Source: Casuarius casuarius | Taxonomy: Eukaryota > Chordata > Aves > Casuariiformes > Casuariidae | Assembly (NCBI GenBank): GCA_003342895.1 | Contig: PTFA01000020.1 | Span: 3,467,437 to 3,531,436 of the forward strand | Length of the DNA: 64,000 nucleotides | Reading direction: 5' to 3' | Shown here: one piece after another, positions 1 to 13,900 of the stretch | How the letters are laid out: the number at the start of each line of letters is the position of its first letter | How positions within the stretch are numbered: the stretch's first letter is position 1 | The notes under the pieces: generated by a model | Told to the model about the DNA's origin: nothing | The model's input: only the letters and a program-made list of their open reading frames with translations | Databases searched by the model: none | Made by a program: the position numbers and the translations under genes

Positions 1-3000
1 TGAATGCTGGGTACTGCACTCAATACCTGCAAAAGAAATCTCAGATTTCTTTTAAAAAGCTGTATGAAAAGCTCTCCTCTTAGAGTTTGACAAACCCTAA
101 AAACTGCAAATAAAGCTCAGCTGAAAACATCACATTTTGCATGGATTCAACATGAAGCATAAGCGCCTTCCAAGAATTTCTGAAGTACAGGTTGTTCCTA
201 GAAACAGACTGATATTCATTCAAAATGTTTGAGCCTTAGACCAAGTTTTTCAGAGGCAGTGAGTTCCAATTTTGTAAAAAAAAAAAAAAAACTTAGGCAA
301 GTTTGGCAACTGAAGGCTCTCACAGATGTCTGGAGATGTTTCAACGTTTCAGCCTGTACTTGCTAGCTTGTTGTGAATTGTTTGCATTAGAGCTCTAGAG
401 AATTTAGATTCTGACGATCTGATTAAAACTGGCACCAGATTCTGATAGACTAATTAAGTCTGGCACTCGTGTCTTCTACATAACATAAGTAAAACATATT
501 TTGTCTAACAAGCTGAAAATAATTAAATGATATAACAGGATCTCCTTGTGAAGAAGCCGTCTCATCTGCTCCCCTTTTCTGCTCTCCCCTCTTTTCCCCT
601 TTAAGTTCTTCCACTCCTCGTCCCCAGCTCACTTAAATGAAACTTCAGCCATCTTACCAGGATATGACATAAGATTATGAGACCCCAATTCTATTTTATA
701 CTTCATTGCATTCTCTATTAATATAATTTGTTATCATTTCCATATCAGTTTCAAACTGTATCACAGCCTTGAAAAACAATGGGGGAGGGCCATAAACATC
801 ACAAAATACTAGGCAAAAACCCAATGTACTGCTGAACCAACTCCTGCAAATGATAAATAGTTACATAAAAGAGCAAAGTTTCCCTGATGGGGTAAAACTG
901 CTGATATTGAACAGTTACTCACTTTAATTCACTACAGAGAGGAAAAAAAAAAAAAGGAATGCATAAAATGGAGAAAAGAATGCTGTTACAGAGCTAACTA
1001 AGAACTCCTCCCTCACCGAATAATTTGATCATTTTGCATTTCTTCACATATTATTTGCACTAAAATAATCAGGGAATATTTTCTGAACACTAGGATCTGG
1101 ACACTGGACTTCTCAACACGGCAGTTGAAATGCATCATAGTAATGTGACTTAGTCCCTCTAGCATATTTGTACAAATGATCTTTTATGACAGAACATTTC
1201 TCTTCCAATGAGATTTCAGGTCTGAGAAGTTATTTGAGTATTTCTGCACACAAGAGAAATGTGAAGATTAAAAATCAGTGTAGGACTATTCTGATGTCAA
1301 AGCACCCTAACTGTAATAAAATTACTAAGTAAAAGGAATCAGATGTGATATATCCAGATGGTGAAGAATGACCTCAAAAACCAAAGCAGAAATAATCACT
1401 TAAAAACAATAAGCTTTTCAGTATGGTTCTCAGCAATGAAGTCTCAGACTCCCCTCCTGTATGATTATTCTGAAAAAAATAAAATCTACAAGCTGAGTTT
1501 TCAAAGCCTTCAGTACCATCACATTAAAATGACCATTTTTGCCCTCATACAGAAGTGAATATAGTGTCATTAACACCCTTGCGTTTGGAATGATCAATGA
1601 CAGAGGACTTTAAGCAACTTTCTAAAAGAAAAATAGCTTAGTGCCTGAATTTATAAATGAGGGCTCCAAGTAGAACTTCCTATTTTCCTTCTCCATAGTT
1701 TTTGGCAATGAACATTCTTACAATTGCATTTTGTCATTACATTTTGATAATTCCTGTCAGGAATATGTCCTTGAAGGTGAAATAAATTCCTAGTTTTCTG
1801 AGTGAGAAACTTGTTATGCTGGCAATTTTTTGAGGGAACAATCCAAAATTTTCTCCGTCTCACTTAAAAAAATAGAAAAGTTGCTATACCTTTCATTAAG
1901 ATATTCCTCCTTTTGAGATTAGGAGCATGATGGAGGTGCATAATTAGGAAGTTATGAAGACTTGTAATATAGTTTGCAAATTGTGGGACCCTAGATAGTT
2001 GTTTAAAGAAAAGCTACTACAAATCAAAGTTGTGTTCTTAAGGCTCTTAAGAATCCTCTCCATACACGCTCAGAAACCTCAACAGAACAACTGTACCCAT
2101 TCTACATCAGATACATACAAAGTTCATCTCTTTTCACTAAAACCTAAATGAAGGTTTCTAGGAAAGGAATTATCAGGCACTAAAACATTTTGACTCAAAT
2201 TTTAACATATATGGTAGGTAGTGTGGGTTTTTTTCACAAATATGATAGAGAGAAATAAATGTTTTTGTAGTGCATTTATGGCTCAAGCCTCTCCTGTTAT
2301 ATTCTGCTCCATGCTATAGCTTGTTGTTTTCTAATTGCTTTTTATTATCTGTCTTTTTTGCATAATAAACTGATGTTTAAGCAACTGAAACTAGCTCTTG
2401 CAAAATTAAACTTAACATTGCAAAGCCAGAGCCTTCCTGGAAAACAGAAGTATAGGAAATACAGACACTAGCATAATGTGAATAAAAAATGACATATTTG
2501 CTTTCTTGTACAGTCCTAATAAAACTTACTTCTGAAGTCAGAGCAGAATTTTGAAGGAGGATGAAAGGAGTGGTATTAAAGAGCTGCAGTTTCCTATATA
2601 TTTTGGAAGGAGAATTCTCACATAATACAGAACATGGAAGAGGGAAGCTAGCCCTGTCCTTTCCTTTTGAGGTAACCTGAGAATCTTACAAGAAAATTTC
2701 ACTATAAGAGCATATATGGTCTTGGTCCATTTACTACATGAATTTAGTATAATTCTGCAAAGCCAATGTCTTCCATTTTACTTCTAAGGAGCTAAGCTCC
2801 TCCTAATTCTAACATCTGTGCTATTTTTGAAATTCCTTCTCCTGTCTTTTCTGTTCTCTTTTCTTTCTGTCTGTGAAAGATTTCTGTTTTTCTATCCCAT
2901 TCTTCTCATTTTCTTACCCCTTTTATTCTTTGTTCTCATTTTCATCAGGCAAGAATACACCCTCTCTTACACACATAGTTATTCATTCATAATCTCATCT

Positions 3001-6000
3001 GGACATAAAAGTATCTTAAATCATCTTGGTGCCTAAATAATGGATAGATGGCTAGACACTGGTCAATCTGGTGCAAACCGGGTGATAAGATATAAGGGGG
3101 GTTGACTCCACTAGTCTGTCTTGGAGGAAGGAGAGGACCCACATTCAACAGGTCTCAATTCCAGCAACTTTGGTGGAATAAGGTAAAATGAAAAGATTAA
3201 GAATTTGATGTTTCACTCAGGTCACTAATGCAGCTCACAATGTCGTTAGGAAAAAGCTGACAGCCCTATGTCACAGCTAGGAAAACAAGAAGGGATGAGA
3301 ACCTTTCCTTTGGGAAATACCATTCCAGCATCAAGGATCTTTCAGCCTTGAGGGGAAATGCTGCAGAGAGTTCAGTCAAGTTCCCTGCAATAAGAAAAAT
3401 TTACCATTTTTACTGGATATTTGTACATTGTGTCTTGAGAAGGTGAGTTGAGTCAGCCCCACAGGTATACACTTGGAAGAAGTGCTACTGAAAAAGACAA
3501 ACTGATGAGCTTGTCTTGCATAAATCCTGCTCTGTTACTTAAGTGGACTGTTTTTCAGGTTTGCCTCTGTCCTGATCCCTGAAACCATCAGAAAAGAATA
3601 AACTGAAAACATACTGAAAACCTAGTAAATATTTAATTCTAACAGAAACATTTAAAATAGTAAACAGAAGTACTATACTGATGAAATCATACACTGGCAA
3701 AATAGAAAGGTAAGACATGGTGAAACACAGGAATATGAATTGAAGAAGGATTCTGCCCCTGGTCTTGGAAGGCTGTTGTCCCCAAAAGGTGACAGCCATT
3801 CGAAAATAAACTTGAACCTTTATTATATTTCATCCTAGCTACATACTATTCAGCATCTGTCTGGTCATTTCAGAGTTAATCATGAATGAAGTCTTTTAGG
3901 GTTATTTCTGCAGCATTTGTCTGCCTGCCCATTTTATGTCTACCTGCCTATTTTAACAGCATAGTGTAAGACATGAAAGTTCCAGAAAGATCACTTTGAT
4001 CTGTCCACAGAAGACATTCTTTTCACCGAAAGGGAATGTAATACATTAGTCTTTTTTATATATATATTATAATATTCAGGTTGTATAGGAACCATCGATC
4101 AGTCATCTCACAAATAAACAAGAAAATACATAAATAAATGACATCACAAAGATTAACACTGCTGTTCTTAACTGCCTTGTGTGCTAAATTACGCACAACT
4201 CTAGAAATCATCAGATGTTACCTAAAGCTGATGATCACGGCGAATTCCAAGCTTTGCCTTCTGACCTCCGCAGAGCAGGCTGTATTTACCCAAAAATGGG
4301 AAGACAATTTATATGGTACAATAACCACAAAATGAATGAATGTATTTCAGGGCTATTAGAGGTTAGCAAGCATAAGATTTTATTCTTAATGGAATATTTT
4401 TTATAAAGATCACACTTTCTGCAGAAAATAATGATAGAGTTTAATATCAAAGATGTCAGCTATGAAGACCACATGGTTATTGTGAGAAATAACATTTAAC
4501 CTTTCTCTTGTGGCTGATGGAGGCCAATGCAGTATTTTATTATCAACACTGGCAGGTGATTTATTACCACTGTTTCTACTCCAGTAAAACCACATTAGGC
4601 TGTGCTTGATGTATCATTTGTTATCTTCAAACTCCCCACACACTTTCTGCATGCATAATCTCTTTCTTGTAACACACTTCAGCAGAAAACGGTAAATATT
4701 TAAGTCATGATTCCAGATTCATCAAAAGTTTAGGGGCTAAAATACAGTAGCTAAATGGATTGTGCCAGACAATACCTGATGCCAGCATAAAGCTCTAGTC
4801 TTGCGAAGAGTGATGTAACACATCTGAAACAGCAGCTATGCATAATAGTGCATTAAGGCAGATTCAGGGGTGACAGAAAATAAATCATTAACTGATTTCA
4901 AGGGAGAACAGAACTTCATAAAACAAATTCAGGTCAGCTATCATGATGTCATTTGCCGGTGTTACAGTAAACTTTACATGAAAAAAGTTATGAAATAAAT
5001 TTTTGGATACAACTATAATATGATTGGTGCCTTTAGTCCTGGGTCCACAATGGGATTAATGGCAAAACTTCTCCTAACTTCAATAGGGCCAGGATTTAAT
5101 GTTGCATTCAGTAGTCAAAATACTTGTTACTCAAATGTTACTGGAAATATAAAGTTGTCCACCTAACTTTTCTATCCTGTTTTGGTGATTACCTTAATAA
5201 TCTTCATACACTCACCCAAAACAATTCATATTTTTACAATTAAATAAAAATGAATCAGAGGAGGATATTGTGAAAAGAGCTGATGTGAGGATATACCTTG
5301 TTTGACATTCAACATTCTGCCTAGTCAGCACAAAATGATGAAACAATAATTTTGGCAATTTTTGCAGAATTATTTGCCTCTGATTTGGCTTCCACTGAAT
5401 TGAATTGTTACATTTCCCAACACTTCTTAGATGAGGACCTATGGCAAAGTTTTTAATCAGTCCAAAGAGAAGTGTATGGAAAACTTGTTTATACTGTTGC
5501 AATTTTGTTGCAAGACCTTTGCCTTTAGCAATTTAATGTAATATACACAGTATATAATTCTCTTTTCCTGAAAAGAAAAAGTGTTCTGCTTTATATCTGA
5601 TGTTTTGTCTCTGTTGAATTATCCAGCTGCATTGTATCTCACCAAACTCGACTTAAGTGAAAGTTCAAATCAGAATTAACGCTGACACCCATCCCCACTT
5701 AAGAAATAAAAACGTTCTCACTAATGGTAAGACATTTTTATTTGAATGACTAATTTAAGCATTTGTACAGCTCTCAGACTCAGAATTCAGTCACATCACC
5801 CTTATGCATATTGCACTAAGTATCATGCCTATTCAAAGACAACTATCATTGTAATGCCTCCTTTTCTTAGGAGGAAGCTCAAGAGTAGAAACAAAGGAAC
5901 AATAAAAACCTCACCATCTTATAGTCAAAGTCGTTTTTTGTCTAAATTTCGTTGTTGGATATATAATGCAAAAAGTCAGGATCTCCAATTCAAAATGTAA

Positions 6001-9000
6001 CAACTTGTATATTACCACAATTCAGATCTCCTACAGGTTTCTTATTGCTCCAGGTCTTCAGGATGAGTTCTTTTCAGCATCTGTAAGAACAACTGCATTC
6101 TTGCAGAGCATTCCCAGGGAATTTGAAAACTGAAAGGAAATATTTTAAATTGCATTGGAAAGCAAGAGGCCATAGGATTATCCTATAACTGGAAGAGATT
6201 TACTAATACATAAAAATGTGTCTGTTCACTCCAAAGAGGAGTGAGATGCAAAAGGTTGGGACTCAGATATAGAATACAGAACTTTTTAAACTGGAAAAAA
6301 AGTATAGGAAGCATGTGAAGAGTCAAAGTCCTGACAGTGATGTAGACCTGAGCTGCAAATATTTATATTGCTAGACCACGTGTTTTATCAGATTGAAGCT
6401 CTGTATAAGCCACCACATTTGTATGGAGATTTTTCATCTGGTTTCTTAAGTAAATGAGGCTTATATGACTGCTGTGCCTCTTCTCTGCCTAATAACTTTT
6501 AAATCTGTTGGACAATTTCCTCCTGACTTGAGAGATGGAAACAGACTAGACTAGTATTTGCACCAAGGAAAATTTGCAGTGTATTACCCACACTTTCCCC
6601 CATTTATCTGCAGTGTGAGGTCAAATATATTATTTAAACTACACAAGGAAGAGAGAGATTATGAATACCTCACTGGCGAAAAAGCCTACGTCAGAGTTTA
6701 CCTCTTATTACATATAGGGTAACCAAACCATGAGACACAAAGCCACATGCAACTATCTTTCATAAATTCCAGTGTTGACCAACTACTTGTCTAATCCCAA
6801 GAAAGTCAAATGAAGTGTTTCTTAATTCTGCTTGAAAAATGTGCAATCTATGATTTTGAAAGTTAAGCCTTTTGCCACTTCAGGTAAGAAAGGCAACCTT
6901 TTTCATAAAAGGCACTCAGGAACTAAAGTTCATAGAGTTAGGCAAAACAAACAAAACCCAATGAATGTTGAATAGTCTAATTAATAATTCCTTCAGTTGC
7001 TCATTTGAAACGCCTTCTCTCTTCTGATAACACAAATTCAACAGTTCTCTCATTAACAAAAGTCTTCTTTCATAATCAAGACATATCTTTTTATGTGTAA
7101 AAACAGCTGTTAGAATATTTGTTAAAGGCAGCCAAAATATCTTTGGTGTACTTCGAAGGTTATGAAGAATTCAAAAGAAACACTCCTTTTTTAAGTTTCA
7201 CAAATTTTGAAAAAAGTCTTATTTTATTAGAACGACATTTTGACAGCAGAGGAAGGAGTCTGACTTTCTTTATGGTGAGGAATTAATTTTGTTTGTGGCT
7301 TTCCTTGTTTTATCTTCTTCTTTTCAATGTCTGATAAGGATATACATTGTTGAACAACAAGAAAAGTCTCTCTTACCCTTCTCAAACAGTCTCTTCTGTT
7401 TGGAACACTTTTCCACTACAGTACATGCATGTACTACGTTTTGCTCTGAAATCTCATTAGGTATGTATAAGTTCAAAGTTTAGCAATATCTTTTTAAAAT
7501 GTTCTGCTTTGGCAATGTGATATTTGACTAAACAAGTCAATTAAACTAGGGAAGATAAACTACATTCCAAGAAGTAGATAGCATTAGATAACCACTGCAT
7601 ATTCCTTGCAATTCATTAGAATGCTCCTGACTCTATCTTTTCCAATTTAGTATGCAAGTTAAATGTGATACTAATGAAAACAGATTATTTATTCACTTAA
7701 TCAATCAGTTTCAAACTTTTGAGTGACAAGTGTACTTAAGTTAATTGACCATATAACTTTGCCAAATTCAAGCCTAGTGTAAGCACATACAAATCCAACC
7801 ATTCTATAACAAGGCACATCAAGTGGTGCTGCCACATAGAATACCAATTCTAAGAAAGGCTTTCCCATGACAACCAGAAGCAATCTACTTCATTATTAAA
7901 AAATAAATAAGCACCATATTCTCCTGTCTGTCCTCCTATATTGAAAGATAAGTAATATTTTGTTAGGGTAAACAGGAAATCTATGCAGTTACCCTTTGAA
8001 ATTCAGAAGTAGTCTCAAATTCATACAAATACAGTTTGAATATTTAACATTAATTCACTGCTGCATGGAAACAATTTTATTTCAGCGTCAACTGCTTTTA
8101 ACTGTTTTAAATCACAAAGGTTTCTTTGAAATATGTATCTGAGTCATATGCAAGTATCTTGAAACAACCTGACCCAGTTGTTTGGGAGCAAAAATAGCCA
8201 AATTATCTGCAAACAAATTCAGCAGCTGAAAAATCTATCAACTATCATTTTATATTAGGTTAAAAAAAAAAAAGGAGAAAGCAATTTGGTGTGGGCTTCC
8301 ACCCAGCCATAGTGTGGGTGTTGGTACATGCCAAACAGTAACATCTGACCATGTCACTTGTTAACTATCAAAAAGAAAAGCTGAAAAAAATTGAGTGTAA
8401 ATATTTAATTCATTTTGCTTCGTATAAAGATTTTACTTCGCTGATTAATAACAACTGTTTGTCATGTGTTCTTGGTGCTTTGTGTATTTACTGTGTTTCA
8501 TAGCTGAGCTTTTAGATCATGTTTGTGACCCTGACTATTCTGGGATTTGTCTTCACATCCGCATACAGATTCTTTTTTTTTTTACAGTTTCGAATGATTC
8601 AGTGTTTTTAAAGCTGTTTATTTTATTGCCTGTAATTAGTAAGTCTAATTTTGCAGTGATTTCTCAATGGATAAATCACAGCACTTCTGCAGAGTTCATC
8701 AGCAGTGATGCTGCTGGAAAGACATGTGTAAATGTCACCCTTAGGTGGCAGCCTTTGTAGGACCAGGGCTACAGCTTAAAATTCAAGCTTTATGGGGAAG
8801 AATGCTTATGCCTGAGATTATAGTTCTGTGCTACTATACTTTATCAAGTTTAGTAATACAATCAAGTTTTGAATTTGTTGTTTGTTGGCACATCAGAATA
8901 GAGAAAGACTTTTCAGAGAATTACCAATTTTAGCTTTCCCAGTGCATGCAACTATCCCTCACAGAGTTCATATTTAGCTGCATGGCACAAGTCCTACTTA

Positions 9001-10424
9001 AACAGAACACAAATGGAAGAGAACATGATCAAATCGGACTTGGCTCAGCCACATAAAATAGATTGTACTGTTGCCCTTGAATAATTCAGATCAGTTCCCT
9101 GAATTAAAAATAAAAACAAAAAAGAAACAGCAAAGGAGGAAAAAAGATAACAATTCTACAGGACATTTTTTTTTATGCTGCATATCCAGTACTAGATCTG
9201 AGATTATCAGATGACTCCGTCTCTCATTATGGCAATAAGTATTCACAGTGCATAGGGATTGCTGTCTACACAGACTGCAAGTAATGATAGCTACTGCAGT
9301 GATTCACAGCAGTCTGCCTTCAATATAAAATTTGGAAAGCAGATAATCACTTGGTTGGGAATCCCCTTTGCTGATGAATATGCTGCTTAGTTCACTTCCC
9401 TGCTGAGTTATTATTAGATGGCACATTGTTATCAAATAAATAGTTCACTTTTCAGCAGGAACTATCTGTCATTGTCATACGAATCATGAATCGGTGAAAT
9501 TCTCCTTTTACTCTTATGCTCCCAAACAAAAAGGGCGTACTGACTGTCAATGTACAGGGTTTCTGAGCTCCTGCTGTGTGCAATTTCCCCTTCCATTAGT
9601 TAGAGCCAGTAGGAGACAACAACACATAAATGAGAGACAGAATATATCTGGGACCAATAAAAATAGGCTGATGTCTACCTGAACAATCTGACTAACCATT
9701 TTGCCTCTGCAGACTGAACACTGAGACTGACCTTTTAGTGCCAATAGCCACCCAAAACTGTGGTGGGAATTATTTTTGCACTGAGCAATACAGCATTGTA
9801 AGTGCAAAATGCACCATTAATATCAGCTGACCAAACGTTCCTCCTTCTCTCTTGCTAGTCAAATACACATCTATATTGAACTCACTTCTTGCTCAACAGC
9901 CACAGAAATGCTGGAAGACAGTGTTGGCATAATGACCTATCTTATTTCCAGGACGTGTCTCTCCCTCTTCTTATAAAGTACAGAGTGATATTTACATACC
10001 ACTTTTTATTAAATTTACTTTCCATAATACATTCAATTTTAAAATTCACACAACTTCTAAAGAAGAATTTTATTATGGTAAAAATAGACCTGGACTGCAT
10101 CAGAGGAAATAAGAAAAAGGATTTTTGGTTGTTTATAATGAAGGTTATGTGAAAGAATTCAAACTTATAGTTCAAGGTCCTTCTTCCAAACTTATCCTTG
10201 TTTAGTCCTGCCTTAGGATAATTAAAATGGCAATCCTTTCAATAGTTTAAGGTTACTGTGTTTTTGATAAGATTTATGTATGTCTAGTAATTTCTAAGTT
10301 GTACAGCATGCTAACCTGGATAAAATACAGCCTGTGCTAAACACAGGCATGAACACCTTACAGACATAGTGTTAAACAGGCTTTGGGAAAGTACAAAATA
10401 CACTAAGTCTGTGGTTTTTGCATC
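1..10424. other. A+T-rich DNA, no recognisable gene
   Basis: I find no recognisable gene or mobile element here. Reading frames are short (under 100 codons), scattered over both strands, and resemble nothing I know. Contents are simple-sequence tracts: A16 at 276-291, A13 at 943-955, pyrimidine-rich stretches near 560-625 and 2826-2946, and a short TA run near 4057-4070. The stretch could be intergenic or intronic. Confidence 0.6.
2826..2946. repeat. polypyrimidine-rich stretch
   Basis: About 120 bases are strongly biased to T and C on the plus strand, broken only by a few short purine interruptions such as gtgaaaga near 2872-2880. This low-complexity sequence explains the hydrophobic 72-codon plus-strand frame over it (rich in Leu, Phe and Ser), which should not be taken for a membrane protein. 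Confidence 0.6.
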
Positions 10425-10970
10425 ATAAAAATGTAAGAACTGGTTCAGACCAAGGGTCTATCCCCATATTCCTTCCCCAATATTATCCATAAGAAAACGT
10501 CTAGGAAAGAATAACAAGAAGGCAAGAATACATGATACCTCCCCTTTGATACCCTCCTAGCCGCCGATCATTTTAATATCAGGGAATTCCCTGATCCCAG
10601 TTTTGTTTTTGACTACTTAGAAACCCACAATGCACCACTCTTTGAAGTGACTGCTCCTTCTCTTCCTGAAGCCATGTAAACTTTTTGCACCAACAACAAC
10701 TTTGGCAAGGAGTTCCACAAGTCTGAGGCCAGTTGCTTGAAGAACAAAACTCCTTTGTTTAGTGTGAAGTAGTCTGCTCCTGGCTTCATTTATTGTCCAG
10801 ACTAATGGAAGCCTCAAATGTCAAAGCTGTTGAAAAATGCTTTGCTTTCCCTCCTACACAGAAAAATGATTTGATACGAAGTAACCTATTTATGTCTTCT
10901 AGCTCACTCTTGCACCTGCTAATCCTCTTTCAATTCCATACCTTGAATGAAAATAAACCAAAAAAGGTCC
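10425..10970 (-). mobile_element. old CR1-family LINE fragment, reverse orientation
   Basis: The text matches, from memory of the family, the reverse-complement layout of the 3' part of sauropsid CR1-type LINEs. A block tggttcagaccaagggtcta at 10441-10460 corresponds to the widespread 'GGTCAGACCAAAGGTCCATC' element end. About 240 bases further on, ggcaaggagttccacaag at 10704-10721 is followed by the usual 'TGTGAAGAA...CTCCTTTTGTTT'-like segment near 10738-10770. Order and spacing of the blocks fit the family, and divergence is high, so this is an ancient, dead copy. The 66-codon minus-strand frame at 10617-10817 lies inside it and is not a gene. Both boundaries are approximate, and the right end could extend past 10970. 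Confidence 0.6.
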
Positions 10971-13900
10971 CATGAAGACTTCCGGAAAATGAGCATTCTT
11001 TTGTCTAGAATCATCCATATAGGACTGAATGTTTTTTAACTCTTATTAAAAGGTTGAGAGCATACACTTGTGGTATTTTATTCTATGATTATAAACCATA
11101 TCTTCATATGCCATATAAACCATAATCTTACTTTTAGTAAAATTTAAAATGCTCTCTGCTACTAACTGCAATTATATTTTATTCATATCTGTTCTAATGC
11201 GACAGATATCTGCATTCCATTCATTCAAAATATTGACTTTAAAGCCTAGTGATAATCAGTCATGTATTTGAACCTTTCTGCCCTTAATTTTTCTAAAATG
11301 CCATTTTACATCAATTTAAGTTTACTTACAATTTTCTCATCTTTACTGATGTTTGTATAGCCAGGCTCACGAGGAGTAACTGACATGAGCATATAAAAAC
11401 ACGACTAGTGTGACTGCCTGATATGCTCTGAAGGTTTCACTGCAAACATCTCAAATTGAGTTATGGCTCTGCTGGTGGGAGTGTGGTGCTCAAATAATCT
11501 GGATACCAATAAAACCACATTCTGAATGGAGGCATGGAGCCCCATTGTTTGGGCTCACTTTCCCTGAAAAGTGGTAAGTTAACTTTATAGAACTGTTATA
11601 ATAGCAGAATAGAATGTTACAGCAGCAGCACATTTTAACTATCTGATGATTAGTTTCATAGTAGACGTTCTCATTTCTTAGTCATTTGAGAGCTGTGTAT
11701 ACGTTATGAGCAGTCAGACAATATTACGTATAAAGTATTTTATGACCATGTATAAATATATATAATGAACACGATGTTACTATTATTTAATATTAAAATC
11801 TTTTATAGATTCATCCTCCATACTGCATAAACTGTACCTCATATTCTACATATGCTTCTCTATAATTTCAGCTAAAATATATATTACAAAGCAGATAATT
11901 TTACTGTTGAAAAACTGTCACCAGAACTAATCAAAGTATCCTAAGATATCCTAAGAATAATTTTATTATTAAAAAAAGGTCATTGTAAAAAACTCTGTTT
12001 CCCAGCTAGGAAGACAGATTGTACATGATCTGCATGTTTATGCAGAAGCATCTACCACTTGTATTCAATATATACACATTCACCAAAACCTCTGAGTATC
12101 TCTTTCCAAGACCTATAGACCTGATGGAACTGTGAATCTTCAGAAGAGGTAGACTTGTTCCATATACAACCTTGACATCTCTTCCTGGACTTACAGTTTG
12201 AAATCTATGTACCTTCTGTGAGGATGCTCAACTTACAAAAGGCAAGTCAGTAGGTGTGCTTTCTGATCTCCCTTTTGACTTATGACCATGGGAGCTAGCT
12301 AGGGTCTGACAGTGAAAACCACGGAATGACTGTAAAGTGCAGTTAAGTTGTCTTGGAATCAATCAAGAACAGTAATACTTCAAAAAAGTACAGTCATTAG
12401 CAAGGAGAGTTCTGGATGTGAATACAGAACTCTTCTATTTGATATGACACTCCTGCTAATTCTCAATAGTTGCACACACACATGATAGAAGAGGCTGATC
12501 TACATTACTGCTACAAATTCTGTTGAAAGAAGTATCTTAAACATGGCAGAACTTATTTTGACTTATTGCTTGCTTCAGTGACTTTATCCAGCCTGTCTAT
12601 CACTGCATCATTCAAGGTAAACTTGAAGATCTACTAGTAGAATTTCTAAAACATCAACCCCCAGTCACCTTTTGTGTTTGAACTAGGCTCAGCTTCATAG
12701 CTGCTTTTAATTTTTGTCCACATTATATGGAAGGGAGAAGGATAGCATGGAGTTTCATGGCATACATGTACAGTATTTGCTGTCCATGAGAAAGAGTAAA
12801 ATGGACTGTGGAGAGAATGAACAATGAAGGACAGTCAGTCAGTATGCCCCAAATTTTCCTTGCCAAAATAATATCTTCTCTAGACACTCTGAAAGACCAT
12901 GTTTCCCGTTAATTGTTTGATGATGGCAGAAAATATTTTATATTAAGTGTATTAACATACTGTGTATGTTGAGCAGAAAAAAGCTCAAGAAGAAGTGTAG
13001 GGAGTCGCTGGGGAAAGCTGTTATTCCTCACGTATGCAGGACACTCAGTCTCCTCGTATGGGTCTCATGCGTGATGTCACGCTACGCTGCCATACTAGAA
13101 TACTCAAATGTTTCCAGTTGCTCAAGTATGAAATGATACAGTGCTGTGGATATAATACTTTAGTACTAACGTTGGCTATGAGGAAAAATTAGGGAAATAA
13201 CTAAATCATGACTCATAAAGCAACAGGGAGATGAGATTCGCATTTTTATAGACTATGGAAACAAATCAATATTATATAATCTTTTGAGTTATTTCTGTAA
13301 GTGCTCTAATTAATAATTAAAAGGCTAAGAAAAAAGGAATCTGTTTCTAATATGAGCTTATTACCATTAAATGAATAATTTATGATTCACTGGAATTTTT
13401 GTACTTGTATGTTTGCTTATGTGTATATGTTATTATACGAGAGTAGAAAAATGAAATAAAAATGCATGGCACCTGAGGGTCCCCAAAGGAACAGAGAATG
13501 TCTGTGGATATTGACAGCTTTGGAAGCTGAGGTGCTTTGAGTTTTAGAAACTGACTGTGTGGAAGAAAGAGAAGTNATAGACCACAGGACACAGCAAAGA
13601 AGAAAGTACTACATAATTAAGAAAAGGGAAATAGATTGGAGATAAGTATGTGTGGTATTCTCCGAAAGGCCAATGATATTCTTACTTTTTTCAACACAAG
13701 AGTATTGGTTGTATTTTACAGATCTGTGGCATTTTACGGGTTATGCAGCAGGTATGTTAAGTTACTGCAACAATAATATGTCTAGCACTTGGAAGAATTT
13801 CAGCTGGCAGGTTTTAGAAGTAAAACTAATACTGTAAAGAATAAAACAGTTCTAAAGTAATTCTTAAGTGTCTTTTTAAGAGTACTGTCTCAGAACTAGA

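Noticed and set aside
921..929. 9-base microexon-like block on the minus strand after a long T-run acceptor
   Set aside because: The acceptor is just the complement of an A13 tract, and two of three frames hit stops.
2818..3036. 72-codon hydrophobic plus-strand frame resembling a membrane protein
   Set aside because: It is the translation of a polypyrimidine tract.
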